A stretch of DNA of 64,000 bases from Heliopora coerulea (GCA_030142905.1 JASJOG010000093.1:620001-684000), one strand, 5' to 3'. Shown: positions 45,636 to 58,058, numbered from the stretch's first letter. Numbers and translations are program-made. The notes: a model not told the origin generated them from the letters alone.

Positions 45636-45840
45636 CACACAACACCAAGGGAGGGATTCTCGCTTGCCACAATCTGAAACAGATAAAAATATTCTATCCT
45701 CGACGTTTCTAGCAAAGGCCCTTCGTCTGGAGCTACTAACTCTCCAGACGAAGGGCCTTTGCTCGAAACGTCGAGGATTGAATATTCTTATTTGTTTCAG
45801 ATTGTGGCAAGCGAGAATCCCTCCCTTGGTGTTGTGTTGT
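45636..45840. mobile_element. 205-bp near-perfect palindrome
   Basis: Two arms of about 97 bp around a 7-9 bp loop at about 45733-45741. Mirrored landmarks are AACACCAAGGGAGGGATTCT, GCAAAGGCCCTTCGTCTGGAG and their complements. Only a handful of mismatches are visible. The GGGCCTTTGCTCGAAACGTC word recurs, diverged, at about 63755, followed in both places by a CTGCCTACGC word, so this is a repeat family. Confidence 0.85.
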
Positions 45841-46417
45841 TGCGCCACTGCCTACGCTGGACCAGCCTTGTTGATGATTTTATGAATTGCGCAGCACGCA
45901 GACTTGTAACTTGGGCCGATTTGTTAGACGTAATTCTCTGAATGGATTTGAAATCAGGTATCTAGTTTTGTGTTAGATATTTATTTCAGAAATCGTTTTT
46001 CTGAGGTTAGAGCTTGACAAACATTCATCGATCATCTTAGATGTTTATGTTTATCTGGATCAGCCATAATATTCTTTATTTTTAAATATGCCTTGGTTTT
46101 CGGTGGGGAAAACTTATTCAGAGTAGTGTCAACTGGCAAAAAACTAAAACTGTACTTAATAAAAAATTAAATTAGAGAAGAAAACCTGAAATTATTTAAT
46201 TCACGAATTAATTGAGTATTCAAGATTTACAGAAACACTCGTATCCCAAGCGATGGTTTCCGTGCAGGAAATCGAAACGTCAGAATCTTGAAGAGCAATT
46301 TCATGTCTAATCTAAATAAACAAAAACACGTTTGACATCTTAAGTATGTTCTTCCTCGGAGTACATAGTCCACTTTTGATGCATTAAACAAAGATGCGTA
46401 ACCAAAAACAACTCAAA

Positions 46418-46532
46418 CAGCTGGGGCGGACTTAGAGGGGACTTGCGTTTGAAAACTTCACTTCAGTGTACTTCTCTGTAAGGAGACACTCTTTCAGGCC
46501 CCTCCTTCCTAGGATTCCTGGATCCGCCCCTG
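46418..46532. mobile_element. Possible 115-bp hAT-like MITE
   Basis: Ends CAGCTGGGGCGGACTTAG and CTGGATCCGCCCCTG (complement CAGGGGCGGATCCAG) are imperfect inverted repeats of a kind common in hAT MITEs. The flanking 8-mers do not match, which weakens the call. Confidence 0.4.
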
Positions 46533-47137
46533 AATAGTTTTGTGTGTCCTGTACAAAAATGGCCAGAGAGTGCAGCTATTAAAAAAGATAACCGCGGCGT
46601 TACTGTTCGAGATCTTAGTTTCATCGTCTTAGTCAAACAAATTTGCCTTTGTTGCAGCCTAAAGAAGTTCGTCTTTTAGAGGGTTTAGATCCCAGGATGC
46701 CAACACGTTACCACTTCGTCAAGCTCTGATCTTTCCAGTTGCTTTGGGGAAATGTTTCGCCTTCAAAGGACCAAAAGCTTACTTTTTGGAACTACCTTTT
46801 CTAATGTCAACGTACTTGACAGCACGTGCTTGGCGAACGCGTGAGAGCCAAACTTGACTTGAAAATTCTATTTCCGCGGTGTACTTGAAGTAAACTGACA
46901 GATCAACCAACAAAGTCTGGAATCGTATTTTTGTTTTCAAGTTAATCAATCTGCCTGGATAGTAAAATGTAAACTATTTTTTGCCTTCTGAAATCAGGGG
47001 AAGAAACCTTACTCGTGTTTGAACTGTTACTTTTAAACTGTCTTACACTAAACCAGTTTAAACCCGTTTGAATTTAGTTTTTTAAAAAGATATCCTTTGA
47101 TGTTCAGGCATTAACTTTTACCCTGAAAGGCATTTGG

Positions 47138-50100
47138 CTATTCAAGCGGAATATGAACCGTAAATGAAACCAACTTCGGATGATCTGGACAGTACTTCAT
47201 GACATAGGAAATTTCTGATGAGTCTAACTCCCAGTTATACATGACCAGTTCGTCCATGTACCCTCCCAGAACCTGGGAACCAATTGACTTTCCTCCGACT
47301 AAAGTCTCTCCCCACTCCTCTCCGATTGGGACTTTCTTAGCTGCCTTTGACAACGCTTTTTGGTGTCCATCTACGAAAATTCTTGCCGAACCGCTGACCG
47401 AGTCAAAGGTTACGAGAATATGGACCCAAATGCCTTCTGGAACAACAGTTTGTTCGGTGCTCAAGTAGAATAACGTGTTGTGGTTTTTACCGTGTGCTTT
47501 CCACGTTACTCTTCCGTCCGTTACATGTAAGTCCATAACCGGCGATTTTGTAAAAGGTTCTTTGACTTTAAATAGAGGATGAGTTCCGGCGGTAGAGTTG
47601 AGGTTGACCCAAGCTGCGAGGGAAATGGCCTTCGTTGGTCGGTGTTTGAATTGACTTCCCTGTATTGTTAGTCGTGGATCGTCTTTGGCATTCAAGTCAA
47701 GACATGAACCGCACTTGTCACAACCGCTGTCCAGAATATTGGCGTCTGTGTGAAGAATGGCCACCAAAAAAGAAGAGTTAGAATGTTTTTACTGTATGTG
47801 TAAAAATGCGCGTTCTCGTTCACGGTTATCACCGGGCACTGTTGATGTTGTCGTGATATGTCATCATTATGTGTTCATATTTGTATGTGTTTTGTTTTCT
47901 TCATGTTATTCTACGCCTGTGTTGTATTTATGTTTCTGTGTATTTGCGTTGTGTGTATGTGTTTGTTTTTGCTTCTGTTTATCATCATATGTGTTCGTGT
48001 TTATGTTAGTGAGTTTCTTTGTGATGTCTTTGTGGGCGTTTGTTTTTGCTTGTGTTTGTTTTTCTGTTCGTGTTTGTGTTTGTGTTCGTGTTTGTGTTCG
48101 TGTTTGCGTGCGTTTGTTTGTGCACATCAGTGTGCATGCCCTTTGTCTTTATGCTTGTGCATGTACTCGTTTGTGTTTTGAATTGAACTTGAATTTTTGT
48201 GTACGTTTCTGTTACTTTTTCCTGTCATGGTTGTGGTTGTGTATATACTTGAACTGCCGCTCGTGAACCTACCATACTCCCTGAATAAGGTACCCCATGT
48301 GACTTCACGAAACCTACCTCCTCTAAGTTCTGCGTTATTGTTCAATCCAGACTGGTCAAAGACCACACCAACTGTTCTGTTAATCTTTTGAAATCCATAG
48401 TGAAGAACCATTCTGTTGAACTCACAGTCATCGTACAAAGCTCGGACTTCCTTCTCGCCCAAGGCCTTCGCAAACATATACACTTCATCAACAGCAATCA
48501 AGTTATCGTCCCCAAACTTCGACCCAATCCCTGCGGGTGTAAAGTCTGCAGGTATGGCGCTCTCTCGTTTGTTCACCTTCTCAGTCTGGAGTTCTCCATC
48601 GACGTAAATTCTGGTGATTCCAGTCGAACTATTGAACGTCCCGCAAAGGTGCGTCCAAACGTTTTTACGTACTAGCGGGTATTGAGTGATCGTATTGAAC
48701 TCACGAGAAGGTCCCGAGTCTCGCGCGAACCATCGTACATATCCCGTCGCGTTGGTTCGCACCCACATGGCGAGAGTAATTGCTTTTGTGGGTTGAGTTT
48801 TTAAGTATTTATCCACGTAGCGAAGGTTGCCAGAGTTCAGGATGAGGGCTTTGCCACATGAACCTATGAGACATGTGAACAATCAGGTGGAAATCGTGAA
48901 CAAAGAAAGGAAGTAGGCTCTTGGATTGAAGGTGTTGATGGCCAGTTATGGTGATCTGGACGGATGTGAAGTGATCAGTGGTAATGTGGTGGAGAAAATG
49001 GTTGTTAAGTGGGCTTTTGCGGTGGCTAAAGGACTATGAGGATTGTCAACGACGAATGAAGAACAGAATCCTCTAATAGTTAACCGAACCACACTCTCGT
49101 TTCCAGATACTCCCAGCATGACTGAGCTTACGAAGGAGGGGGAGGAGGGACGGACGGACGGAGGGGAAAAAGGAAGAATGATCAGGCCGAGAAACATGTT
49201 GTAGGACCGATAAACGGATGGATATAGAAGTACAAGAAAAAGGACGAACAAGACGTACAAACGATGAAAGATGACGATGGACAGAAGTTCGGGCTGAAAG
49301 GAACGCACGACCTGAAAGGTGGAGCCAACAATAGTCTACCTGGCAAACTGGTATGGATTAGGAATTGAAAAAAAAATATCTAAACCAAGCTTGGGAAAAA
49401 AGTTGTCGAGCGACAGACGTGCGTTCAACTATGAGATAGTACTTTTAATTTAAGGAAATGAACTTACATAAAATTAAACCGCGTGAAAACGTCGTTTACT
49501 TACCATATGTACGCGAAGAAATGTGAGCTCTGTTGGAAACTGTTGCGTCGTTAAAGTGGCCGGACTTGTCTGGAATTAACCCATCAGAATTTTCTGCTGC
49601 TTTAGCTTCGTTAAAACTGAAGTACATCACTGCGTTCTTAACTGGAGACACAAAAAAACACTGTATGAGCAGCAGAAATCGTACTTTGTGTTTTCTCTGA
49701 GGTTTGTAGTTAGTATCTTCAACTGCTGAAACATTTGACTGTTGTTCACCGTTATTGCGTGTAGTCAACTCACATTGCTTATTCGTTTACACAACTGTAC
49801 TTTAATCCTTTCACTGAAAGACGCCACACAACATGGCCAAGTTCGAATCCTTACCTAAGGCACGGGCAACTTTTCTTTCTTGTAATTTAGCCAACGCTGT
49901 AATAAACAGACAAAGGACATATTAGAAATCAATTCTGAAGTAATTCTCAGGAATGTGGAAAAAAAAAAGAGTTGTCTACCAGTAGAACTAACCTTTATTT
50001 AGTTTCCTAAGTAGCTGAGAGGCAACTGACGGCCAATTACCTTGAGAGGAAAGAGAGATTAAAGTGAGATCAAAACTGTGATTTAAAATCATGACGGTTA

Positions 50101-53100
50101 TGATCAGCGACAAGAAAATTGAATTCAAATCTGTTAAGTTAGTAGAGGTCATTTTTCGCTGTCATCGAAATGATTGTTAGTTTGAATTTGAATTGAAGTG
50201 AAAATGGGAGTTAAGGTTGGATTCCATTTGGGGTAAATGGTGACGGAATGGAAGGTGGATATGGAGGTTAATGTGGAGATAAGATGGCAATACATGATTA
50301 GGAATAGAGATAGAAAAAGGGGTGAAGGTGGGGTTAGGGATAAAAACATAGCAGCAAAAGTAATGACAGAGAAGAAGTCGAAAATAAGACCAAGGTGGAG
50401 GCGAAGATGACGATGGATGTGAAAGCGAAGGTAGACATTTTCGTGCAAATCCAAGTGAAGACGGAGATAGACAGACGACGTACAGGTGGGTAGGCAGTCA
50501 GATAAGCAACTAATACACAGGCAAAAATACAGATAGACGGACAGAGACACAGGCTAGTAGACAGACAGACAGTTCTGGAAAACACCTACTCAGGAAGAGA
50601 CAAGGACGAGATCTGGAGGAAAGCGATAATGATTTAATATGGAGTAAAATAGTATATAATGATATAATAATAATGATGCAGAGATAGAAGTGGGATTTAA
50701 ATTGAGATGGAGATAAAAATTAAAACAGTATTGGACATGGAAGTCGGCATGAAATGAAGATAGGAGTAAAAGTGAACGTGGGCATGAAGACAGACCTGGA
50801 GGTAGAGATGGAGATGGAGATGGAGATGGAGATAAGGGGAAGATGAAATTGGACGTAACAAAACAGCGGTACGATACTGCAGGATAATTTGATTAGTATA
50901 TAACTGGTGCTATACAAGAGCTAAAAATCGGCCGGTATGACATTGAGATTTGTACAGATGGATGCTAGTGAAAAAGTAGAAATCTACCTTCCCGGTTGGA
51001 TTTGGTATGACTTATCTCCAATATCTAAGATAATTACCTTCACCTTCCTTTGACTCTTCCTTTGGCGGGGTTGAACCTGTGGAGTTTACCTTCTCTGAAA
51101 CTGCGCCTTTCTTTAGTTGGCCTTCTTTCATATGACTGTCTGTATCTAACAAGTGAGACCATTCTTTACCTAACTGAAACGGTTGTCCTGCCATTGGCTT
51201 TGATTTAAACTTTGCTACAACCCGAGAGAGCTTTTGCTTCAAGGCTCTCAGCGATTTCTCCCTCGCTGTTACTTTTCTCGTCTTTTTCATGTCCGTCGTC
51301 TTCGCTTTCTCTTTCTTTCTCTCCTGATTAACCTTTTCTTCCAACTTCGAGATAATACTTGTAAGCTTGAGTTGAACAAACTTTAGAGTGTCTTCGTCAG
51401 ATATTCTCTCTTTTTTCGATTCCGCCTTCATCTGTTTGGTGTTCTCGGTGTCCAAATTCAAGATGTTTACCGGAACGTGAGCAAGTTTTATGACTGGTCT
51501 TTGTTCCTGTAGCTGAGGTGTAGAACTCGCCCCAACACTTGGTTGATCTGCTGTCGTGACGTAATTTTCATTCCTGGGTAACTTCACCAATAGGTTTTCA
51601 GCCTGGGAACCAACCATTAAATTTGTAGTTTTCAACGACTGCCTGTACAGCGGTTGCACCAACCTTGTACTTGGCAATGTTGACTTCTCTGTTGCTTGTA
51701 CTGAAAATATTGATGGAGCCTCTTGCGGATCAATTCCTTAAAACAAAAAAAAAATTCTAAAATAGATATTTTATCCGTAATAGTCCTTAACTCTTTCTTG
51801 AGATTAGATTTTCCTTTCAAATATGACATCAAATATTCTGTACATAAGATCCATGTTAGCTTTCTAGAAGGTTTGAATCTGCAAAGAATGGGTTCAAATT
51901 TTCCTTTGCTATTTTTTAGAAACGATTCAACGTGATTTAGTTCCGAAACACAGTCCTGTGCTACTTGCTATTTAAGCAAATTAACGAATGTTTCAATTGA
52001 TATCACTAGTTATGATTAAGTACATCAACCGAAAGATATTGTATTTGTGAGGTTTTTTTGCCGAAAAATACCCTCAATTTGTCTTGTGGGACTTGAAAGT
52101 GATAATTTTCTCAATGTTTTCTCGAAGCATCAAATAAGTTCGTAAGAAAAACGGAAAGTAATTGCTTTGATGACAGATGCAAACACGTTCACTTTCAAGC
52201 AACGAAACGTTGGTAAAATTGAGATGAATGTTGCATGCGATACAGCATGTGAGAGCTTGGTGATGGACGATATGTGAACGTTCGTTAGGCACATATCTCA
52301 GAAAAACGATTTTTGAACCCAGACAGGGATCGAACCCGCAATCTTCAGCGTAAATTAGAACGTTGCGGGAACGATCACCATTTGGGGTTTATGCACATAC
52401 TCACCATCTCAGTAAAATTATTCCTAAATTTTTTCAACCTTGTCTCATTGTCATGGCACTTTTAAAGTTTTGGGGAGTTTACCTGAGAAATCACGTGGTC
52501 AATTTACATCGCAACCACTGACCTACTAGTAACTAGACTGTGGGCGCCATTTTATTTGTATTACATGAAATAACCTCATCTTTGGGTCTCTGAGTGCTTC
52601 TGAGGGACCGAGGTATTGCCGGGTGTTTCCGAAAAGTATAACTGATCTGTGATTGGTTGCTTTGTGACTGACGACCTGACGATATGGCAAACTCCTGGGG
52701 ACACCAAAGGAAGAAACATGGAACGAAATCCAGCTATATATTGGATAGTAGTCGCAGCAAGAAATCCTGAAGACAGCTATCGTAAAATCTCTGCTGTTGT
52801 CTCCGAAAAATTTAACTTACCCACAGAAGCCAAAGAAACCGGACGCGCAGAAGACAACGAAACTGGACGCGCAGAAGACACGACCACAGGAACTGATATT
52901 TTGAGCGGTAAAGCAACCACTGCTTTGTTTTCGTATATACCGTTGACATCACTTCTTACGTTAATTTCTTGATCTCTGACATTACTTGTCGGAATTACTG
53001 CATTAAACGGATAAGTCGAGTCCGTTCTTGTCGGGTTGTCCGCAACAGAATCTGCCATGGGCAATTGTTGATCTAAAGCATTGTCTTCTTGTCGCTTTGC

Positions 53101-53961
53101 ACGACCGTTGGAAAACCTCATACGATCATCAGTGAACATCACTTTATAATCGGGAAACACCGGACCACTATTGGAAGATGTGGTTTGCTTAGATTCGAGC
53201 ATCTTCGATCGTCGTCGGCGAAGTTTTGAAGAAGATGTGTCAGAGTTTTTTTGAGTTTGAGCGTTAGTCTGAGGAATGTTAAATCTTTTATTCGAAGTGT
53301 ATTCTTGTAGCAGTTCGTGCTCAATATCATTCTCCGTGGTTTTGCCGTTTAAATAAACATTTGATTTCATGAGAGCAAGTTTAAAAGCAGCCGAATTTGT
53401 AGAAGTCGATGTTTCGATTGATTTCTTTGTGGGAGCTTCCTCTTCTGATGGCAAAGCCTTTAGAGGTGTTTTTTTCTTTTCCTCTGCAATATTTTGTTGT
53501 TCTTCCCCTTGTTGGTCTTTCAATCGGCGTCTCATTATTTGTGGAAGTAAACTGTTGGTTTCTTTCCTTGGAATAGTTCGCATGTTATCTTTCCTCAACT
53601 TATCTGAAGTGTCATCTTGGCGACGTTGCAAACTTTTCTCTGCAAAAAAAGAATTCTTCATGTAAGAAGAATTACGTATATAACCGAGCAAAAGTCATCT
53701 TCAATTTGAGCGTGCCTGCTTTTCTACGAAAATTCGTGTTATTACATTAAGCTACGTCGCCCCAAGTAGGACATACCTGCATCTCCAGGAAAATCGTGGT
53801 ACATTAAGCAATCTCGCGTAAAGTTGAACATACCTGCTTGTCCAGGAAATCTAGTGGTCCAATAAGCTACCTCGCCTTAAGTTGAACATACCTGCATTTC
53901 CAGGAAAAATCATGGTACAATAGGCTACGTAAGCAGCAAAAATAAACTTATAATAATCCAT
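47138..53961 (-). CDS. Secreted protein with basic Ser-rich region and two LamG domains
   Basis: Eight coding exons: 53961-53892, 53639-52821, 51736-51038, 50040-49993, 49896-49855, 49641-49504, 48863-48273 and 47745-47138. They join in phase 1 throughout and give 1004 aa. Residues 1-23 (MDYYKFIFAAYVAYCTM...) are a signal peptide. Residues 24-560 are Lys/Ser/Thr-rich and probably disordered, with RRRRSK (164-169), a furin-type RAKR (203-206), a repeated SSARPVSL (about 278-293) and a Lys-rich helical stretch near 390-450. Two LamG/pentraxin-like domains follow (about 563-755 and 757-990). Each starts with an aromatic YFSF or HYGF strand and DxSG, then a G-x-C region, IYVDG or IFVDG, and a DEVYMF or DELVMY strand. 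LamG domains bind sugars, matrix or receptors. Extracellular matrix or precursor roles are inferred. No transmembrane segment was seen. Confidence 0.85.
47860..48150. repeat. Degenerate GTGTTTGT-type simple repeat
   Basis: T/G-rich (GTGTTC and TGTTTG units) on the plus strand, inside the last intron of the LamG gene. It creates the Cys/Val/Phe-rich open frames at 47757-48266 and a Thr/Gln-rich one on the minus strand. Confidence 0.85.
50150..50870. repeat. Degenerate GATGGA/GACAGA purine-rich tract
   Basis: About 700 bp of imperfect GATGGAGAT, GACAGAC and AAGGTGGA units in a LamG intron (51037-50041). It ends with a cleaner GGAGAT run near 50810-50835. The transcript carries the pyrimidine strand. 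Confidence 0.8.
52266..52400 (-). mobile_element. Truncated tRNA-derived SINE copy
   Basis: Shares GAACGTTCGT, CTCAGAAAAACGATTTTTGA and the B-box complement GGGATCGAACCCGCAA with the elements at 20884 and 56724. The A-box half is missing or scrambled. It lies in the LamG intron between exons 2 and 3. Confidence 0.65.
53765..53961 (-). repeat. 57-bp tandem repeat of the signal-peptide exon end and its splice donor
   Basis: On the minus strand the block CCTGGA-xx-GCAG followed by GTATGT occurs three times, with ACATACCTGC (plus strand) at 53886, 53828 and 53771, spacing 58 and 57 bp. The most upstream copy is the true 3' end of LamG exon 1. The other two lie in intron 1 and keep the donor-like GTATGT. 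Reading through the true donor meets an in-frame TAG within about 40 bases. Confidence 0.8.
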
Positions 53962-56059
53962 GTGACCAGCCTATAATTAAAAATAGATCGTCGAAATTTA
54001 AGCAAAAACTGCCCCATGCCTTGCCGGTTACACAAAAGAAGCTAAGAAGCTTTACAGAGGAGGCAAACTTAATAGTGAAAGAGTTATTAATTTCTAAATC
54101 CACCTTTTCTTTAATCAATCAGAAGTCTAATTCTGCCATTTCTTTTTATTTTTTTGGGGTTTTTTTTCTTACTGCCGTCATGCTCTTAGCAAACGTCTTC
54201 TTTTTGTGGAAAAAAAGTTTTCAAAGGTAGCACTCGTCCAAAACAAAAAAACGAGAGAGCACTACCTTCTAACTTTTTCTATGTTGATTCAGAACTGCCT
54301 TCGCAGCACTCCATTTTATATTTCTTTGGATGGCTCATGGGATAGATGAAAGCCATTTATCTGTGGATATCAAACATCTCTGATGCCGGTGGTTTACTCA
54401 CGTGATTTTAATTCGCCAATAAAATCACAGCAAAATCCACCAGCGTAATTTGGCTATAAAGCTGGTATTACGAACCAAAGGATTTTGCTATGATGAAAAA
54501 AACCCCACAACGTTGAGAACACACCAAGGGCATTCGGTAGAATATATTTAAAGGTATCTTAGTATCTAAAGTACTGATCTAAGTAGTTTTATTGGCTAGT
54601 CTTACCTATAGGGTTACTTGAAACAGATCATATTGTGATCAATGAACGGTTAGATCCTTCACCACAGAAATGTAACGATATTATTTTCATTGTTACCGCA
54701 AGGCCATACATTTCGAGAAAGCGTCCACTTCAGTTCCATTACTGGAGCTGTGATCAAGGATATATTCCGCGTTTAGCTGATCTTTGAAGTTTTGCCATAT
54801 TATACCCGCGAGAATGTTTCAAATCAAAACATTAGGTTAAAACGCTTCGGTGATTAAAACAGGTGACTCCTTCGAAACAGGAAATGGCGTTCCGTGTCTT
54901 TCCGAATTTCGTTCGAGACAATCTCGAGTAATAATGCAAAGATAAATTTTTAGCTTTATTAGTCAAAAAACCAATAACCATTTCTGTCACTGCACCAAGT
55001 AGTTGCAAAAACTAAACTGATGCACGTCCTCGTCTCTTATGTAAGCGTTCGAACGCCACGAGACTTTTCGAGGCTTAAAATGCGCATCCAGTAACAATCT
55101 ATTTAATTTAAACTTAATGATTTTTGCTCATTCAGTATAAATTCCATTCAAACGTCGCGCTTTTATTTACACTATAGTTAGTGCAAGAACATTTTCAAAT
55201 GCAGGTCAATCTCGTTTTTTGAGTAATAACCCGAGAAATTCATGTTGACAAGGTCTATGTATAGACCAGTAACTTTTGCCGAGGAAGAACGCAATTTCAG
55301 ATATTTCACCTGGCTTAATTTGTAAACATTCTGGATAGCTGGTTTTCGTTAGATTTCTCTTATAAAGCTAATAATTCTTCTCTTACATGTGACAAAATAT
55401 CTTGGAAATTCCTCTCTATTCAAGCGATTTTTCTTGACCCAATGCTACATAATATTCACGCACATGCGCTTTTTTTAGTTATATACGTGGAGATTTTAAT
55501 TCAGCCAGTTTGTTGACTTAGACCGTATAGGTACACTTCGAAAACACACAAAACATTAACTCGATCAGTCAGAAGCATTCATGTATTCGAGAAAAGTGTC
55601 CCAGTCTTATTCTCTGAGAACCATACCTCAATCCCCCTTAATCTCTGCGTTATCCTTTGTGTAACGATTTTGGTTTGTTTGATGAAATAAAACTCAGAAA
55701 TATGAATGCAGTGTTAGTGATGGGCCTACGTAAGTTGCCTTTTCCGTGGAACGGTGTTTTGCCGATTCACCTCAATAGACTGCATCCCAATGAATACTTT
55801 CATACAAGACAAAGCAGTCACCATGTGTTCAACTTTGTCATCGCAAACAAAGCAATAAAGTAACAGCATTAAAAGAAACGGAAACCATTGACCGTTTTCC
55901 CGTTTGTTTGCTAGTTTTAAAAATTGAATAAGTGTCTCATTTTTCTGTTGGCTGATCACGTTGAAAGGTAGCTTTGATTGTTTATTCAAACTGAACCAAA
56001 CAGCATGCAGTTGATTAACGTCACATTCGCGTTGATTGACTCTTTACTGTCCTAATCCG

Positions 56060-56165
56060 ACTTCTATCATTTTACTTTGCCCAACGCCAGAAGATTTTAC
56101 TCTACATCACGCCAGACGATCGTACTTTGCCTAACGCTAGACGATCTTACTCGTCAACGGGAGAC
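56060..56165. repeat. Dispersed minisatellite remnant, about 3 units
   Basis: GCCAGAAGATTTTAC, GCCAGACGATCGTAC and GCTAGACGATCTTAC follow each other about 25-30 bp apart, most preceded by TTTGCCTAAC. Same family as 12686, 28220, 28850 and 57310. Confidence 0.7.
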
Positions 56166-56723
56166 GTCTCCTACCAGAATACGCTAAAGTCTTTCAAAGT
56201 TTCTGTCGACATATATTTAAAAGTGTGTCAGACGATGCAGAATGCTGAATGCTTTTGAACAATCTTGAATGAATTACAGACGTGCAACACCGTTCGATAA
56301 ATGTGGTGGAAGTCATTAACCAATCTTTATTAAACGACGTCTACAAGTGGCAACATGGTGGAATGTTTGTTAAGCAATAAATGTTGTATTGTGTTGAACT
56401 GTGTCCCGGAGGCATAAATGTTTTTGTTGGAATACATGAGGTGGTAGATTGGTGGGGCGAATCGCTTCCATATTTCGTGAAAAACTTGTCGCAAGTACAA
56501 AACGCTATCCCTGTGACGCGTGCTTAAATTTTAAACACGTGTGCTTTCGGGGAACGTATCGTGAGGAAAAATCCTGTCCCTGTACTTATATCTTCGTGTT
56601 AACAGTTTATGTCGAGACGTTCCTGAGACAGGCGGTCAAAAAAGGGAATTATTTTGTTGTTAACGTTGTAACTACAATGGTGACGGCCACGAGTCAATAC
56701 AAACATGAACTTGGATGATAGTT

Positions 56724-56860
56724 GAACATTCGTCAAGCTCTATCCTCAGAAAAACGATTTCTGAGCACCAGACGGGGATCGAACCTGCAACCTTCTGATG
56801 ACCAGTGAGACGCTCTAACCATTGAGCTACTATAAGAATCAGATGGTGAACTAAGGTGCA
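56724..56860 (-). mobile_element. tRNA-derived SINE-like element, second copy
   Basis: On the minus strand: A box TAGCTCAATGGTTAGAGC, anticodon-like arm TCTCA-CTGGTCA-TCAGA (anticodon GGT, threonine-like, with T33) and B box GGTTCGATCCC. The acceptor stem does not pair, so it is not a functional tRNA. The flank CGTCAAGCTCTATCCTCAG recurs at 56970, 250 bp away and in the same orientation. Confidence 0.8.
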
Positions 56861-57304
56861 AGTTCGACAAATGTGCGAGCTGAGCGGAAACCACTATATG
56901 TTAATGTTATTGACAAGATATATATTTTGGAAAATGTGGTAACTTGGAGATATCTTTAATGATAGATGAACGTTCGTCAAGCTCTATCCTCAGAAAAACG
57001 AGGATATACATTAACACGCGAGGATATATCTTAACAAACTTGAACTATTTAACCAATAGACACAACAAACCATAAATTACATTCAGTTAACAATACAACT
57101 GTAGCAATTTATGTCATTCAAATGTAAAGTACTTAATTAATAGATATATATAGAAAATTATAAATTACGTTCAGCTAGCAATGCAAAAATATTGCAACTG
57201 AAACTACTTATGTGAATTATTCTGCTCATCGATCGCCGTAGCTTTTCAGATGAGATAAGAATCACATGAGGTACTTTTGCCATTTGTGCTTTAAACTTTT
57301 CTCC

Positions 57305-57475
57305 CTCGACGATTAGAATCGTCTGGTGTTAGCCAGAGTAAAATAATCTGAGGACTGATCCTGCTGTGAAAGAGTTGTTTGAGATAGTTATAACTCTTTC
57401 CTGGTGGGAGCTCTCCTTTGACGAGGAAAATCGACTAGCATTAGCCAAAGTAAAATAACAGAAGATTGATCCTGC
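57305..57475. repeat. Dispersed minisatellite remnant, 2 units of about 118 bp
   Basis: CGACGATTAGAATCGTCTGG-type and GACGAGGAAAATCGACTAG-type blocks, each followed by GTTAGCCAGAGTAAAATAA or ATTAGCCAAAGTAAAATAA and then GATCCTGCT. It is an inverted-orientation relative of the 56060 array. Confidence 0.65.
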
Positions 57476-58058
57476 TAGGAAAGACTTAAGGAACATAGGT
57501 CCAAAAATTGTCTTGTAAGAGACCGAGGGTTTGAAGCACAGGCCTCAAACAGGATGAGCAGGCAAAGTGTCTGAAAAAATATATAAATAAGGAACAAACA
57601 ACATGATCAATTCGCATCATTTTCAGGGAACTGTTAGTCTGAACATGCTGTTAATCTGACTGGTCGCTTGTTGGTTTCTTTTAGAGTATGACGAATAGTT
57701 TCTTCTCATTGTATGATTGATTCAGTGAGTATTGTGCATTGGAATAGGCAAAGATTCAACGTGTATCAGTCTGGTTAGGTAGAAGCCAAAATAAATTCAT
57801 ATTCATTTGCACACGCTGTCGATGTATTAAAAAAATCGCGATCATTGCCCGACTTGCAGCGAGCATGTCGCGATTACCAAACAACAAAGCGTTTCCAACT
57901 TTACTTCCTGAATTCACAGAACGCTTAACAACTCTTGTAATGACTGTGCTCCGCTATTCATTCAAAAAAAAAGGCGAGTCGTTTTCTTGCCGCGCACGTG
58001 TGCCTTACTTCGATCACAGTAAGGAGACTACAATCTTTGTTCAAGTAAACGGACCACC

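Larger units (their letters stand above)
42573..47137. other. Intergenic region, 4.6 kb
   Basis: Between the convergent PPP1R3-type and LamG genes. It contains their 3' UTRs, a G12 run at 43399-43410, a palindrome at 45636-45840 and a MITE at 46418-46532. Open frames at 43091-44577 on the minus strand are short and unrecognised. Confidence 0.5.

Noticed and set aside
47757..48266. 169-codon Cys/Val/Phe-rich frame resembling membrane segments
   Set aside because: It follows the GTGTTTGT simple repeat and lies antisense in a LamG intron.
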